Source of the DNA: Chloroflexota bacterium
Lineage (GTDB): Bacteria > Chloroflexota > Dehalococcoidia > JABGRK01
Assembly (NCBI GenBank): GCA_018648325.1
Contig: JABGRK010000011.1
Coordinates: forward strand, 271,578-335,577
DNA length: 64,000 bases
Reading direction: 5' to 3'
Below, in pieces: positions 8,051 to 16,186 of the stretch. How positions within the stretch are numbered: the first letter of the stretch is position 1; each line of letters opens with the position of its first letter. The notes beneath the pieces were generated by a model. It was not told where the DNA came from, made no database searches, and worked only from the letters and a program-made list of their open reading frames with translations. A program made the translations under genes and the position numbers.

Positions 8051-9391
8051 ATGGCTCTCACTGGTGTACAAATATACAAATTCTTACCTAAGACAAACTG
8101 TAAGGAGTGTGGTTTTCCCACCTGCTTATCGTTTGCAATGAAGCTGGCACAAAGGGCAACGGAACTGGGCGCATGCCCCTATGTATCCGATGAGGCAAAG
8201 TCCAATCTGGAGGCAGCATCCAGGCCTCCGGTCAGATTGGTCACCGTCGGTGTCGGCGAAAAGAAAATAGAAGTTGGCAACGAGGTTGTTCTTTTCAGAC
8301 ATGAAAAGACCTTCGTTCATCCGGCAGGACTTGTCCTTCGGGTTAAAGATTCCGATGCTGATGCAGTTGCTAAGGCCAAGGAAGCGGCAGCCTACAGCGT
8401 AGAGCGCGTAGGCATAAACATGTATCTTGATGGAATTGCCATTGAGAATGATTCCAAGGATGCTGCCAAATTCGCAAAATTGGCAGCTGATGTTAAAGCC
8501 GCAACTGATGTAGCTTTGATTCTGATGTCCAGCGACACGGCCGCAATGAAAGCAGCGCTAGAAAAAGTTGGCGAAGACAAGCCACTGATCTACGCAGCAA
8601 CCGCCGACAACGCGGATGCTATGATTGAGCTGGCAAAAAAATACTCTTGCCCCCTGGCAGTTTATGGAAATGGACTACAGGAAGTTGCCGATCTTACAGA
8701 GCAGGCAGCAAAAGCCGGAGTGGAAGACCTTGTAATTGATCCGGCAACAAGGGGATATGCAGATTCGCTGGACGCTCTCACACAGATACGAAGGCTGGCT
8801 ATCAAAAAGAGCTTCGTTGCACTCGGGTATCCGGTCATCACTTTCCCGGGTGAGGGAGCTGAGAGTATCGATGACGAGGCAATGCTGGCCGGTATGCACA
8901 TTGCAAAATACGCCAGCATCATCGTTCTGGATAACTTCTCACCTGCAGTAGCTTACCCGCTACTCACAGCCAGATTAAATATTTATACAGACCCGCAGAA
9001 ACCCATTCAGATGGCAGCTGGTGTATATCCGCTCGGCGATCCCAAGGCCGATAGCGTACTGTGTGTTACCACAAACTTCTCACTCACCTATTTCTCAATT
9101 GCCGGTGAGCTTGAAAACAGTGGATACCCGTCACACCTGCTGGTATGCGATACGGAAGGTCTGTCGGTACTGACAGCATGGGCAGCCGGAAAGTTTGACG
9201 CCGAAAAGATCGCCAAAGCTGTCAAGGAGTTTAAGCTGCCGGATACTCTGAGTCACAAAAAGATAATACTTCCCGGTGGCGTAGCAGTCCTGAAGGGAGA
9301 CCTTGAGGATGAACTGCCTGATTGGGAGATACTTGTTGGCCCTCGTGAGGCCATGGCAATAGGCAGCTATCTAAAACAAAACTGGAGCTAA
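8051..9391 (+). CDS. acsC: Corrinoid iron-sulfur protein large subunit (AcsC/CdhE)
   Basis: This 446-aa gamma subunit binds cobamide in its C-terminal domain and one low-potential [4Fe-4S] cluster at the N-terminus. The cluster ligands C17, C20, C25 and C42 are visible at the positions known from the Moorella protein. The middle is a TIM barrel that ends in the B12-binding part (PLLTARLNIYTDPQKP region). The ATG at 8051 is chosen because GGGGAG lies just ahead and the Cys motif sits at the expected distance. A longer upstream reading overlaps acsD and is not conserved. Confidence 0.96.
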   Translation: MALTGVQIYKFLPKTNCKECGFPTCLSFAMKLAQRATELGACPYVSDEAKSNLEAASRPPVRLVTVGVGEKKIEVGNEVVLFRHEKTFVHPAGLVLRVKDSDADAVAKAKEAAAYSVERVGINMYLDGIAIENDSKDAAKFAKLAADVKAATDVALILMSSDTAAMKAALEKVGEDKPLIYAATADNADAMIELAKKYSCPLAVYGNGLQEVADLTEQAAKAGVEDLVIDPATRGYADSLDALTQIRRLAIKKSFVALGYPVITFPGEGAESIDDEAMLAGMHIAKYASIIVLDNFSPAVAYPLLTARLNIYTDPQKPIQMAAGVYPLGDPKADSVLCVTTNFSLTYFSIAGELENSGYPSHLLVCDTEGLSVLTAWAAGKFDAEKIAKAVKEFKLPDTLSHKKIILPGGVAVLKGDLEDELPDWEILVGPREAMAIGSYLKQNWS

Positions 9392-9394
9392 AAA

Positions 9395-9748
9395 ATGTTT
9401 TTGCTGGGAATTTTCGGCTCGGTATCACTGCTGGTAGCAATAGTGGTAGGGTTTGCCGCATTTGCCGCAGTACACTACGTCCCTATACTATCTTTAATAT
9501 TAGCCGGGATGATCACAGCAAGAATGGCAAGCGGATTTTTAAGGGGGATTATAGCGGGTGTTATCGTCGGATTGATAGTAGCCGCTGTAATCACCATTCT
9601 TCCAGAAATTGATGGTTTCGATCCTGTAGTTCTGGAGTGGGGTGCTGCCTCGGGTGTTGAATCTACGTGGATTCAGGAAAGATTATTCTCCTATGCACTT
9701 CTGGGAGGAATTGGCGGCCTGCTTGCCGGCATCAGAAAGAAGATATGA
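9395..9748 (+). CDS. Hydrophobic Gly-rich membrane protein between acsC and cooC
   Basis: This 117-aa protein has about four membrane segments (residues 4-25, 28-46, 48-70 and 97-113), rich in Gly, Ala, Val and Ile like small GlsB/YeaQ-type membrane proteins. It begins 3 bases after acsC and its stop overlaps the cooC start as ATGA, so the three genes look translationally coupled. No charged residue pattern suggests a transporter. A role in nickel supply or membrane anchoring would be speculation. Confidence 0.65.
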   Translation: MFLLGIFGSVSLLVAIVVGFAAFAAVHYVPILSLILAGMITARMASGFLRGIIAGVIVGLIVAAVITILPEIDGFDPVVLEWGAASGVESTWIQERLFSYALLGGIGGLLAGIRKKI

Positions 9749-10500
9749 GTAAGACAATCGCAATTGCAGGTAAAGGCGGCACAGGTAAAACATCCATATC
9801 GGCTCTCCTCACAAATATCCTATCAGAAAAAGGCGTTGTTCTGGCCATAGACGGCGACCCCAGTACAAACCTTAGTATTGCCCTGGGTTTGCCTATGGAG
9901 TCCAGTATAGGGCGCATTCGCGAGGATATGACCGTTTCCGTTAAAAAGGGAACCTATGATAACAGCGTACCCAAACCAGACTATCTTCAGATGAAGGTTA
10001 TGGAGTGCCTTGTTGAGTCGGATAAAATCGACATGCTGGCCATGGGACGACCGGAGGGACCGGGTTGTTACTGTGCAGCAAACAACATGCTCCGCGTGGC
10101 CATAGACAAGATCGGTGAAAACTACGACTACGTGATCATTGATTGCGAGGCTGGGATGGAGCACGTAAGCCGTCAGACCACCCGCGATATCGATATCCTT
10201 CTTTTGGTGTCGGATTCGTCCGTAAAGGGGCTTATCACTGCCAGCCATATGAAGGACCTTATCGGGGAACTGCGTACCAATGTGGACAGGATCGGACTTG
10301 TTTTGAACCGTGTTAAGTCGGAGTTGCTGCCGGAAGGCCAGCAAATAATCGATAAAGCAGGTCTTGATCTGATAGAAACGATACCCGATGATCCTAATAT
10401 GGCCGAAGTTGACGGCAGAGGATTACCACTGTCTCAACTCCCCAAAGACTCACCCCTATATAAGGGGGTACTCAGTATAGTAACAAAACTTGCGCTTTAG
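9745..10500 (+). CDS. cooC: CooC/AcsF-type nickel-insertion ATPase
   Basis: This 251-aa MinD/NifH-like ATPase has the deviant P-loop GKGGTGKTS (residues 9-17), a switch region with DGDPSTN, and the CYC motif of CooC (Cys-X-Cys, within GPGCYCAANN, about residues 110-120) that binds metal at the dimer interface. CooC or AcsF matures the Ni sites of CO dehydrogenase or acetyl-CoA synthase. With only acsB nearby, AcsB is the likely client. The ATG overlaps the stop of the preceding membrane gene, which fixes the start. Confidence 0.93.
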   Translation: MSKTIAIAGKGGTGKTSISALLTNILSEKGVVLAIDGDPSTNLSIALGLPMESSIGRIREDMTVSVKKGTYDNSVPKPDYLQMKVMECLVESDKIDMLAMGRPEGPGCYCAANNMLRVAIDKIGENYDYVIIDCEAGMEHVSRQTTRDIDILLLVSDSSVKGLITASHMKDLIGELRTNVDRIGLVLNRVKSELLPEGQQIIDKAGLDLIETIPDDPNMAEVDGRGLPLSQLPKDSPLYKGVLSIVTKLAL

Positions 10501-10532
10501 CAAAAGTTATTTTTAAAGGAGAACACAAAAAA

Positions 10533-11450
10533 ATGATTATTATCGGTGAGAGCATTCATGTTATTGCCACCAGCATTAGAAAGGCCATCGAAGACAGAGA
10601 CAAGGCCTTCATTCAGAAACTGGCCAAGCGCCAAGCGGATGATGGCGCCAATGTAATTGATCTTAACGTTGGTCCGCAAAAAAAACACGGTGCAGAAGTA
10701 ATGCCCTGGATGGTAGAAACAATTCAGGAGATTACCGATCTTCCACTGTGCCTTGATACCACCAATTCCGTAGCAATTGAGGCAGGCCTTAAGGTTTGCA
10801 AAAATAAAGCGATCATCAACAGTACAGACGCCACCGAGGAGCGCCTCACCGCGCTTATGCCGCTGGCGGCAAAATACAACTGTGACATCATAGCGCTAAG
10901 CCTGGCTAAAGTGGGCTTGCCCACCACCGCTGACGCCCGCATAGAACTTGCAGCAGAGATACTTGCTGTAGCCGAAGCAGAGGGTGTTCCCAGCGATCAC
11001 ATCTGGCTGGACCCGCTGGTACTGACCATCAACGGCAATCAGGATCAGGCATTACAGACCATTGAGGCAGTGCGCTTTTTCAAGCAAATGGCCGACCCTG
11101 CCCCAATGACCACCTGTGGCCTGTCTAATATATCAAACTCCTGCCCTGAGGAGTTGCGACCACTACTTAACAGGGTATTCATGGTAATGATGGCTGGAGC
11201 TGGGCTTGATTCCTGTATTGCCGACGCTCTGGACGAAAAACTTATGGAAGTTGTTAAAATTCTTACTGACAGAGATGATTCAACGCCAAAAGGCAAGTTA
11301 TATCTTGGTCTGTACGATTGCTATCAGGAAGGTGAGATGTATGACACCTCAACAGCAGATATGAGTGATCCGGAGATAAGCGATATCGTCAAGACGGTCA
11401 AAGCACTGCAAAACGAATCACTTTATGCACACGGCTATCTAAAGCTATAA
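10533..11450 (+). CDS. acsE: Methyl-THF:corrinoid protein methyltransferase (AcsE)
   Basis: This pterin-binding TIM-barrel enzyme transfers the N5-methyl group of methyltetrahydrofolate to the cobalt of the AcsCD protein. The motifs IIIGESIHV, DGANVIDLNVGP, LCLDTTNS, IINSTDAT and ALSLAK line the pterin and corrinoid sites as in MeTr. At 305 aa it is some 40 residues longer than Moorella AcsE, through an extended C-terminus after the barrel (from about residue 265). AAAGGAG lies ahead of the ATG. The stop falls a single base from the end of convergent mutL. Confidence 0.94.
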   Translation: MIIIGESIHVIATSIRKAIEDRDKAFIQKLAKRQADDGANVIDLNVGPQKKHGAEVMPWMVETIQEITDLPLCLDTTNSVAIEAGLKVCKNKAIINSTDATEERLTALMPLAAKYNCDIIALSLAKVGLPTTADARIELAAEILAVAEAEGVPSDHIWLDPLVLTINGNQDQALQTIEAVRFFKQMADPAPMTTCGLSNISNSCPEELRPLLNRVFMVMMAGAGLDSCIADALDEKLMEVVKILTDRDDSTPKGKLYLGLYDCYQEGEMYDTSTADMSDPEISDIVKTVKALQNESLYAHGYLKL

Positions 11451-11451
11451 A

Positions 11452-13173
11452 CTATTTACGCTTGAAATCTTTTTCAAGTTGATCGGTGGTAATCTTAATT
11501 ATCGTCGGTCTGCCATGAGGACAATTATAAGGTAGGGCAGCTTTTTCAAGCTGCCCTATTAATTCTCTGATCTCTTCACTTCCAAGCAACTGCCCTGCTT
11601 TAATGGCACCGTGGCACGCCATAGATACTGCAATCTGATCGTCCATATCGGCCAATGTATCACCCAGGGAGTCAATGACGCTCAGAACCGAGTCGACCAA
11701 ATTTCTGCCCGCAATCAAAGCCGGAACAGAACGTATCACATATGTCCTGTCGCCAAACGGCTCTATATTGAACCCGTAGCCTATTAGATATTCAGATCGC
11801 GATTTAAGCAATAGTTCCTGCGTGGGGCTAAGTTCAACCGTTGTCAACTCCAGTAACCCCTGCACTCCCACCGTACGTTGTTCACGTTCAAGCCTGATAC
11901 GCTCATACATTATGCGCTCATGCGCCGCATGCTGATCTATCAGGTACATGCCGTCGGGACCCTCACATATGATATAGGTATTTGCGATCTGACCAACTAC
12001 TCGAAGCATGGGCAACGTTGATTGATCAACCCCACCATCTACATCGCTCGCCGATTTTGATATTGCAGCAGTATTCGATTCAAACAAGGCAGGATGATAA
12101 ACAGGATGCGTTATATGAGGTAAAGGCAAGCTTTGTTCATGCATAATATTGTGCCGAATCGAAGGAGTCGATACCGTACCCATAAGTGCAGACCTGGCCG
12201 CTCGCTGCACCGCCGCAAACACTGCCCTCTCGTCCTTAAATCTAACCTCAGTTTTGGCCGGATGCACGTTCACATCTACCTCATCATAAGGCATATAAAT
12301 GTTGACTATTGCAATTGGATGTCTGCCGGTAACAATCAACCCTCGATAGGCTTCCTCCAGCGCATAGGTAAGCGACTGGTTCTTAATGAGGCGTCTGTTC
12401 ACAAAAAGATTGATGTAGCTGCGATTGGAGCGGGTCAGCGACGGATTGCTTGTGTATCCGTCAACGCGAATCGTACTGCCTTCGATGCCACCATCGTCAG
12501 TGGATAGCGAAACCATGTTGTCTGTCACATCCAGCCCGTAAACCTCGGCTATGGCATCCAGCAATACACCGCTTCCAGGTGTACGCAGAGTCGTTTTGCC
12601 CTCAATGGTCAGCGTGAACTTTACCTCAGGATAAGCTAGCGCGTACAGGATAAGCAAGCTCGATATTCGTCCATTTTCTGCCTGTGTTGATTTGAGAAAT
12701 TTGAGCCTGGCCGGCACTTTTCTGAAAAGGGTTTCTACCTGAATAACCGTTCCCTTTGGGCAACCGAACTGCTTCTTTTCGATAACAATCCCGTTATCTA
12801 TGATGATTTTAGCGCCAGCCGTTTCCTTTTCAGAACACGTTTCCATACTAACACGGGCAACCGCAGCAATACTGGGCAATGCCTCTCCCCTGAACCCTAG
12901 GGTCGCTATAATCTCAAGGTCTGCTGTTGTCGTTACTTTGCTGGTGGCATGTCGTGCAAATGCGATCTCAACTTCATCTGCCGCCAGACCTGTACCATCA
13001 TCGGCAATCCGGATCAGATTAAGTCCGCCACCCTTTATCTCAATACTGATTACTGTAGCACCCGCATCCAGCGAGTTATCTACCAGTTCTTTGACTACCG
13101 AGACAGGTCTTTCTACTACCTCACCGGCTGCTATTTTAGCTGCAACATCAGCATCAAGGATACGGGTTGGCAT
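11452..13173 (-). CDS. mutL: DNA mismatch repair protein MutL
   Basis: MutL links MutS recognition to strand incision. The N-terminal GHKL ATPase shows KIAAGEVVERP, ELVDNSLDAGA, DDGTGL and GFRGEALPSI. The C-terminal domain carries the endonuclease motif DQHAAHERIMYE plus ACHGAIKAG and CPHGRPT, so this is the nicking type used by bacteria without MutH. I use the ATG at 13173 (573 aa), which has GGAG seven bases upstream, instead of the TTG two codons earlier. mutS lies 11 kb away on the same strand. Confidence 0.95.
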   Translation of the reverse strand: MPTRILDADVAAKIAAGEVVERPVSVVKELVDNSLDAGATVISIEIKGGGLNLIRIADDGTGLAADEVEIAFARHATSKVTTTADLEIIATLGFRGEALPSIAAVARVSMETCSEKETAGAKIIIDNGIVIEKKQFGCPKGTVIQVETLFRKVPARLKFLKSTQAENGRISSLLILYALAYPEVKFTLTIEGKTTLRTPGSGVLLDAIAEVYGLDVTDNMVSLSTDDGGIEGSTIRVDGYTSNPSLTRSNRSYINLFVNRRLIKNQSLTYALEEAYRGLIVTGRHPIAIVNIYMPYDEVDVNVHPAKTEVRFKDERAVFAAVQRAARSALMGTVSTPSIRHNIMHEQSLPLPHITHPVYHPALFESNTAAISKSASDVDGGVDQSTLPMLRVVGQIANTYIICEGPDGMYLIDQHAAHERIMYERIRLEREQRTVGVQGLLELTTVELSPTQELLLKSRSEYLIGYGFNIEPFGDRTYVIRSVPALIAGRNLVDSVLSVIDSLGDTLADMDDQIAVSMACHGAIKAGQLLGSEEIRELIGQLEKAALPYNCPHGRPTIIKITTDQLEKDFKRK

Positions 13174-13341
13174 ACGCAATCTCCATCGCTATGATTAATC
13201 CAACAAACTTTGGCTTTTTTGCCCGTCGCATCAAATCATACCGATAAAACAAACAAAAGTCGATACTCTAAACATTATGTCCTGTACCACAAAAGGCATT
13301 GATACACTATGTAGAATGAGCTTCGCTGAACTCGATACAGC

Positions 13342-13370
13342 TTGACATAGCTTGGGTGATATGCTAGATT
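13342..13370 (+). promoter_or_regulatory. Promoter of the riboswitch-kinase transcript
   Basis: TTGACA (13342-13347) and TAGATT (13365-13370) are spaced 17 bases apart, predicting a start near 13377, just ahead of the riboswitch. Of the 400-base gap between mutL and the kinase, 13180-13340 shows nothing I can identify. Confidence 0.65.
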
Positions 13371-13388
13371 CACCCATACTATAGTATG
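13353..13388. repeat. Nested palindromes overlapping the -10 element
   Basis: TGGGTGA (13353-13359) and TCACCCA (13370-13376) form a perfect 7-bp inverted repeat that brackets the -10. It runs into the 14-base perfect palindrome CATACTATAGTATG at 13375-13388, across the predicted start site. The placement suits a repressor operator. The regulator is unknown. Confidence 0.5.
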
Positions 13389-13404
13389 TACACAAAATGA
13401 ATGC

Positions 13405-13500
13405 GAAATATCAAAGGGCAAATCTGCCGAAAGGTGGTGGCGCAAAGCCACGGGTCTAAAGCTTCCGATAGCTACGATCGCCGGGACGCAAAAGACGCGT
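13405..13500 (+). promoter_or_regulatory. GEMM-I (cyclic di-GMP-I) riboswitch
   Basis: The region carries the ordered GEMM-I consensus: GGGCAAA (13416-13422), a GAAA tetraloop (13429-13432), GCGCAAAGCC (13440-13449), ACGGGTCTAAAG (13450-13461) as the tetraloop-receptor side, and a closing CCGGGA (13481-13486). The base before CAAA that corresponds to G20 of the Vc2 aptamer is G, which favours c-di-GMP over cGAMP. The middle A of CAAAG (A47) is also present. It sits between a promoter and the PAS-rich kinase and is followed by a terminator hairpin. Confidence 0.85.
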
Positions 13501-13507
13501 TTTCGGC

Positions 13508-13541
13508 GCCTTTGGTAACTCAAATCCAAAGGCTGTTTTAA
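13508..13541 (+). terminator. Terminator hairpin of the riboswitch expression platform
   Basis: GCCTTTGG (13508-13515) pairs with CCAAAGGC (13526-13533) around a 10-nt loop and is followed by TGTTTTAATT. It lies just after the GEMM-I aptamer and about 60 bases before the kinase start, so ligand binding could switch termination. The direction of control cannot be deduced by eye. Confidence 0.6.
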
Positions 13542-13600
13542 TTCACGGCCTGTTTATACTACCTACAAAGCATGGTCCATTGAAACGGAGAAAACATTGG

Positions 13601-16186
13601 ATGGCTCAGGGTAAAAAGGCTGATATAAAAAATCTACATGAAGCGTTGTTTAGCTATATAAACGATGCTGTATTCATCTATCAAAGGCCTGACGGTACCA
13701 GCCCCACAAGCTTCATCGAAGTCAACGATGCTGCCTGTAAAATGCTTGGTTTTTCCAAAAACGAACTGCTGAGCATGTCTCATAAAGACCTTTCCGATTT
13801 AAATGATGAGGACATAATTAAGTACAGCGACGATCAGCACATGCTTTTTGAATCGGTAATGCGTACTAAGGATAACCACTATATACCTGTTGAAATCAGT
13901 TCACATATCTTCGTGCTGGATGGAATCCAGACCGTTATAGCCGCAATTCGTGATATCAGCGAACGCAAAAAAGTTGAAGATGCTAAAACTGAAAGCGAGG
14001 AACAATACAAAGCCCTTTTTCACAATATCAACGAGGCAGTATATGTCTCCTTTCGCTCTGGCAAAGACGTGCCCAAACAGTTTGTGGATGTTAATGATGT
14101 CGCCTGCCACATGCTGGGCTACAGCCGAGAAGAATTCCTTAAAATGGGGCCCATGGATATCGCCGACCCTCACTCCAAATTAGACTTCGACCTACTTGGA
14201 AAAGAACTATCAGAAAACGGACACGTGCTATTTGAAACTATCCACGTTGCTAAAGATGGCAGGAAGATACAGGTGGAAGAAAGTACGCATATGTTCGATT
14301 TCAAGGGGGTTAGGACCTCCTTTTCTATTGTCAGGGATATAAGTGAGCAAAAAAAAGCCATTGAAGAAAAAGAAGAGCAAGAGGAGCGATATCGCGCCCT
14401 GTTCAACAATATCAATGAGGCAGTGTATGTTACGCTTCGGTCCTCTACGAGAGAGGCTCGTAATTTCGTCGATGTTAACGACGTCGCTTGTCGTATGATG
14501 GGATACACCAGAGAAGAATTCCTTAAAATAGGGCCAGAAGCTATTTCTGATCCGGATAACGTAACAGACCGCACCAGCCTGACAAAGCAGCTACTTGAAA
14601 AGAAGCACGTGTTATTCGAATCTGTGCATGTCGCTAAAAATGGCAAAAAGATACCGGTAGAACTCAGTGTACATATGTTTGACGTAAAGGGAGCTACTAC
14701 CTCGGTATCTGTGGTAAAGGACATTACAGAACGCAAAAAGATCGAACTGGAGAAGAAGCAGTCTCGCCAGGTGCTTGAACGCAGCGTGGCAGAACGTACT
14801 GATGAATGGAAGCAAGCCAACGCTCAGCTTAAAAAAGAAATCACTGAGCGCAAGCAGGTTGAAAATGAACTGCTCAGGCTCAGCTCTGCTATGGAACAGG
14901 CCAGTGACGGAATCGCTATAGCTAATACAAATGGGATCATACAATATACAAACAACGCGCACGCCAACATGCATGGCTACTCTCAGAAAGAACTGCTTGG
15001 CTCGCATTTAGGTTCACTCAACAAAAAAGTAATATCCAAGCAATACCAGGGTCTAGCTATAGACACGCTTGTAAATCAGAGCGATATGCCATCTCTGGAA
15101 GTTGAGCACGCCAGAAAAGATGGCTCTACTTTTCCTGCACTGGTTTCGCTTTCATACCTAAAAGATGAGAATGGCAAAAACACGGGAATGGTTACCATCG
15201 TCAGGGATATTACAGAGCGTAAGCTGGTAGAAAACGAACTACTCAGACTCAACTCTGCTGTGCAACAGGCCAGTGACGGCGTAATCATTTTCAATATTAC
15301 TGAAAAAAAGATATTGTATGTAAACAATACATTTGCACGAATGATAGGATATGAACCGCAGGAGCTTATTGGCTCGAGGTTTCAACATCTTATCCATAGA
15401 TTGCTCTCAGATAAATACAACACTCTGAGCGATGTTCTAACCTATGACACTTTGGCCGAGATTCAGGAAGCTGGTGACACTTCCACTCGAACGGTGGAGA
15501 TAGAGCACATCAGAAAAAATGGATCCGTTTTCCCTGCGATGCTGTCTTTTGCTTATCTTGAAAATGAGGGCGACCAAACATCTGATTTAGTAGTGGTAAT
15601 CAAGGATATCACCGAACGTAAAAGTGCCGAAGCAGAAATCCACAGGCTTAACTCTGCTATGGAACAGGCCAGCGACGGTATCGCCATTTTCAGCAAAGAC
15701 ACCAGAGTTATTTCCTATATCAATGCAGCATATGCGGAAATGCTGGGCTACAGCCCTGATGAATTAATTGGAACAGGCTTCAGGAGCCTTAACAACATGC
15801 TCATTTCCAGCCAATTCAAAACCCTTGGCGATGTACTGGATGTTACTACCGGTGCTGTCCAAACGTTGGAAATAGAACATATAAGAAAAGACGGGTCTAT
15901 GTTTCCTATACTAGGCTCATTCACCTTTGTCAAAAACGATGATGGTGAAATCACTGAAGTGGTTGTGCAGGCTAAGGATATAACGGAACGCAGACGCGCT
16001 GAGGCTGAAATCCGAAGACTTAACTCCGCAATGGAACAGGCCAGCGACGGTATTGTTATTTTCAATAGTAACGACAGAGAAATATCTTATGTCAACAACG
16101 CATTCAATCAAATGCTCGGCTATGCCCCCCCAAGAACTCATTGGCTCACAGTTAAGGCATCTTGTAAACAAATTACTCAATTCTGA
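13601..16186 (+). CDS. Multi-PAS histidine kinase, N-terminal part (frameshifted)
   Basis: These 861 codons encode PAS 1-3 (about residues 10-380), a coiled coil (380-425) and PAS 4-7, most with PAC ends such as DITERK. There is no signal peptide or membrane segment, so it should be cytosolic. The ATG at 13601 has GGAG ten bases upstream; an in-frame TTG at 13580 is less likely. At a run of seven C (16125-16131), inside PAS 7, the frame is lost. It reads 18 unrelated residues to a stop, while the continuation of PAS 7 (QELIGSQLRHLVNKLL) lies in the next frame. With six C the gene would be a single 1,849-aa kinase ending at 19151. Confidence 0.8.
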   Translation: MAQGKKADIKNLHEALFSYINDAVFIYQRPDGTSPTSFIEVNDAACKMLGFSKNELLSMSHKDLSDLNDEDIIKYSDDQHMLFESVMRTKDNHYIPVEISSHIFVLDGIQTVIAAIRDISERKKVEDAKTESEEQYKALFHNINEAVYVSFRSGKDVPKQFVDVNDVACHMLGYSREEFLKMGPMDIADPHSKLDFDLLGKELSENGHVLFETIHVAKDGRKIQVEESTHMFDFKGVRTSFSIVRDISEQKKAIEEKEEQEERYRALFNNINEAVYVTLRSSTREARNFVDVNDVACRMMGYTREEFLKIGPEAISDPDNVTDRTSLTKQLLEKKHVLFESVHVAKNGKKIPVELSVHMFDVKGATTSVSVVKDITERKKIELEKKQSRQVLERSVAERTDEWKQANAQLKKEITERKQVENELLRLSSAMEQASDGIAIANTNGIIQYTNNAHANMHGYSQKELLGSHLGSLNKKVISKQYQGLAIDTLVNQSDMPSLEVEHARKDGSTFPALVSLSYLKDENGKNTGMVTIVRDITERKLVENELLRLNSAVQQASDGVIIFNITEKKILYVNNTFARMIGYEPQELIGSRFQHLIHRLLSDKYNTLSDVLTYDTLAEIQEAGDTSTRTVEIEHIRKNGSVFPAMLSFAYLENEGDQTSDLVVVIKDITERKSAEAEIHRLNSAMEQASDGIAIFSKDTRVISYINAAYAEMLGYSPDELIGTGFRSLNNMLISSQFKTLGDVLDVTTGAVQTLEIEHIRKDGSMFPILGSFTFVKNDDGEITEVVVQAKDITERRRAEAEIRRLNSAMEQASDGIVIFNSNDREISYVNNAFNQMLGYAPPRTHWLTVKASCKQITQF

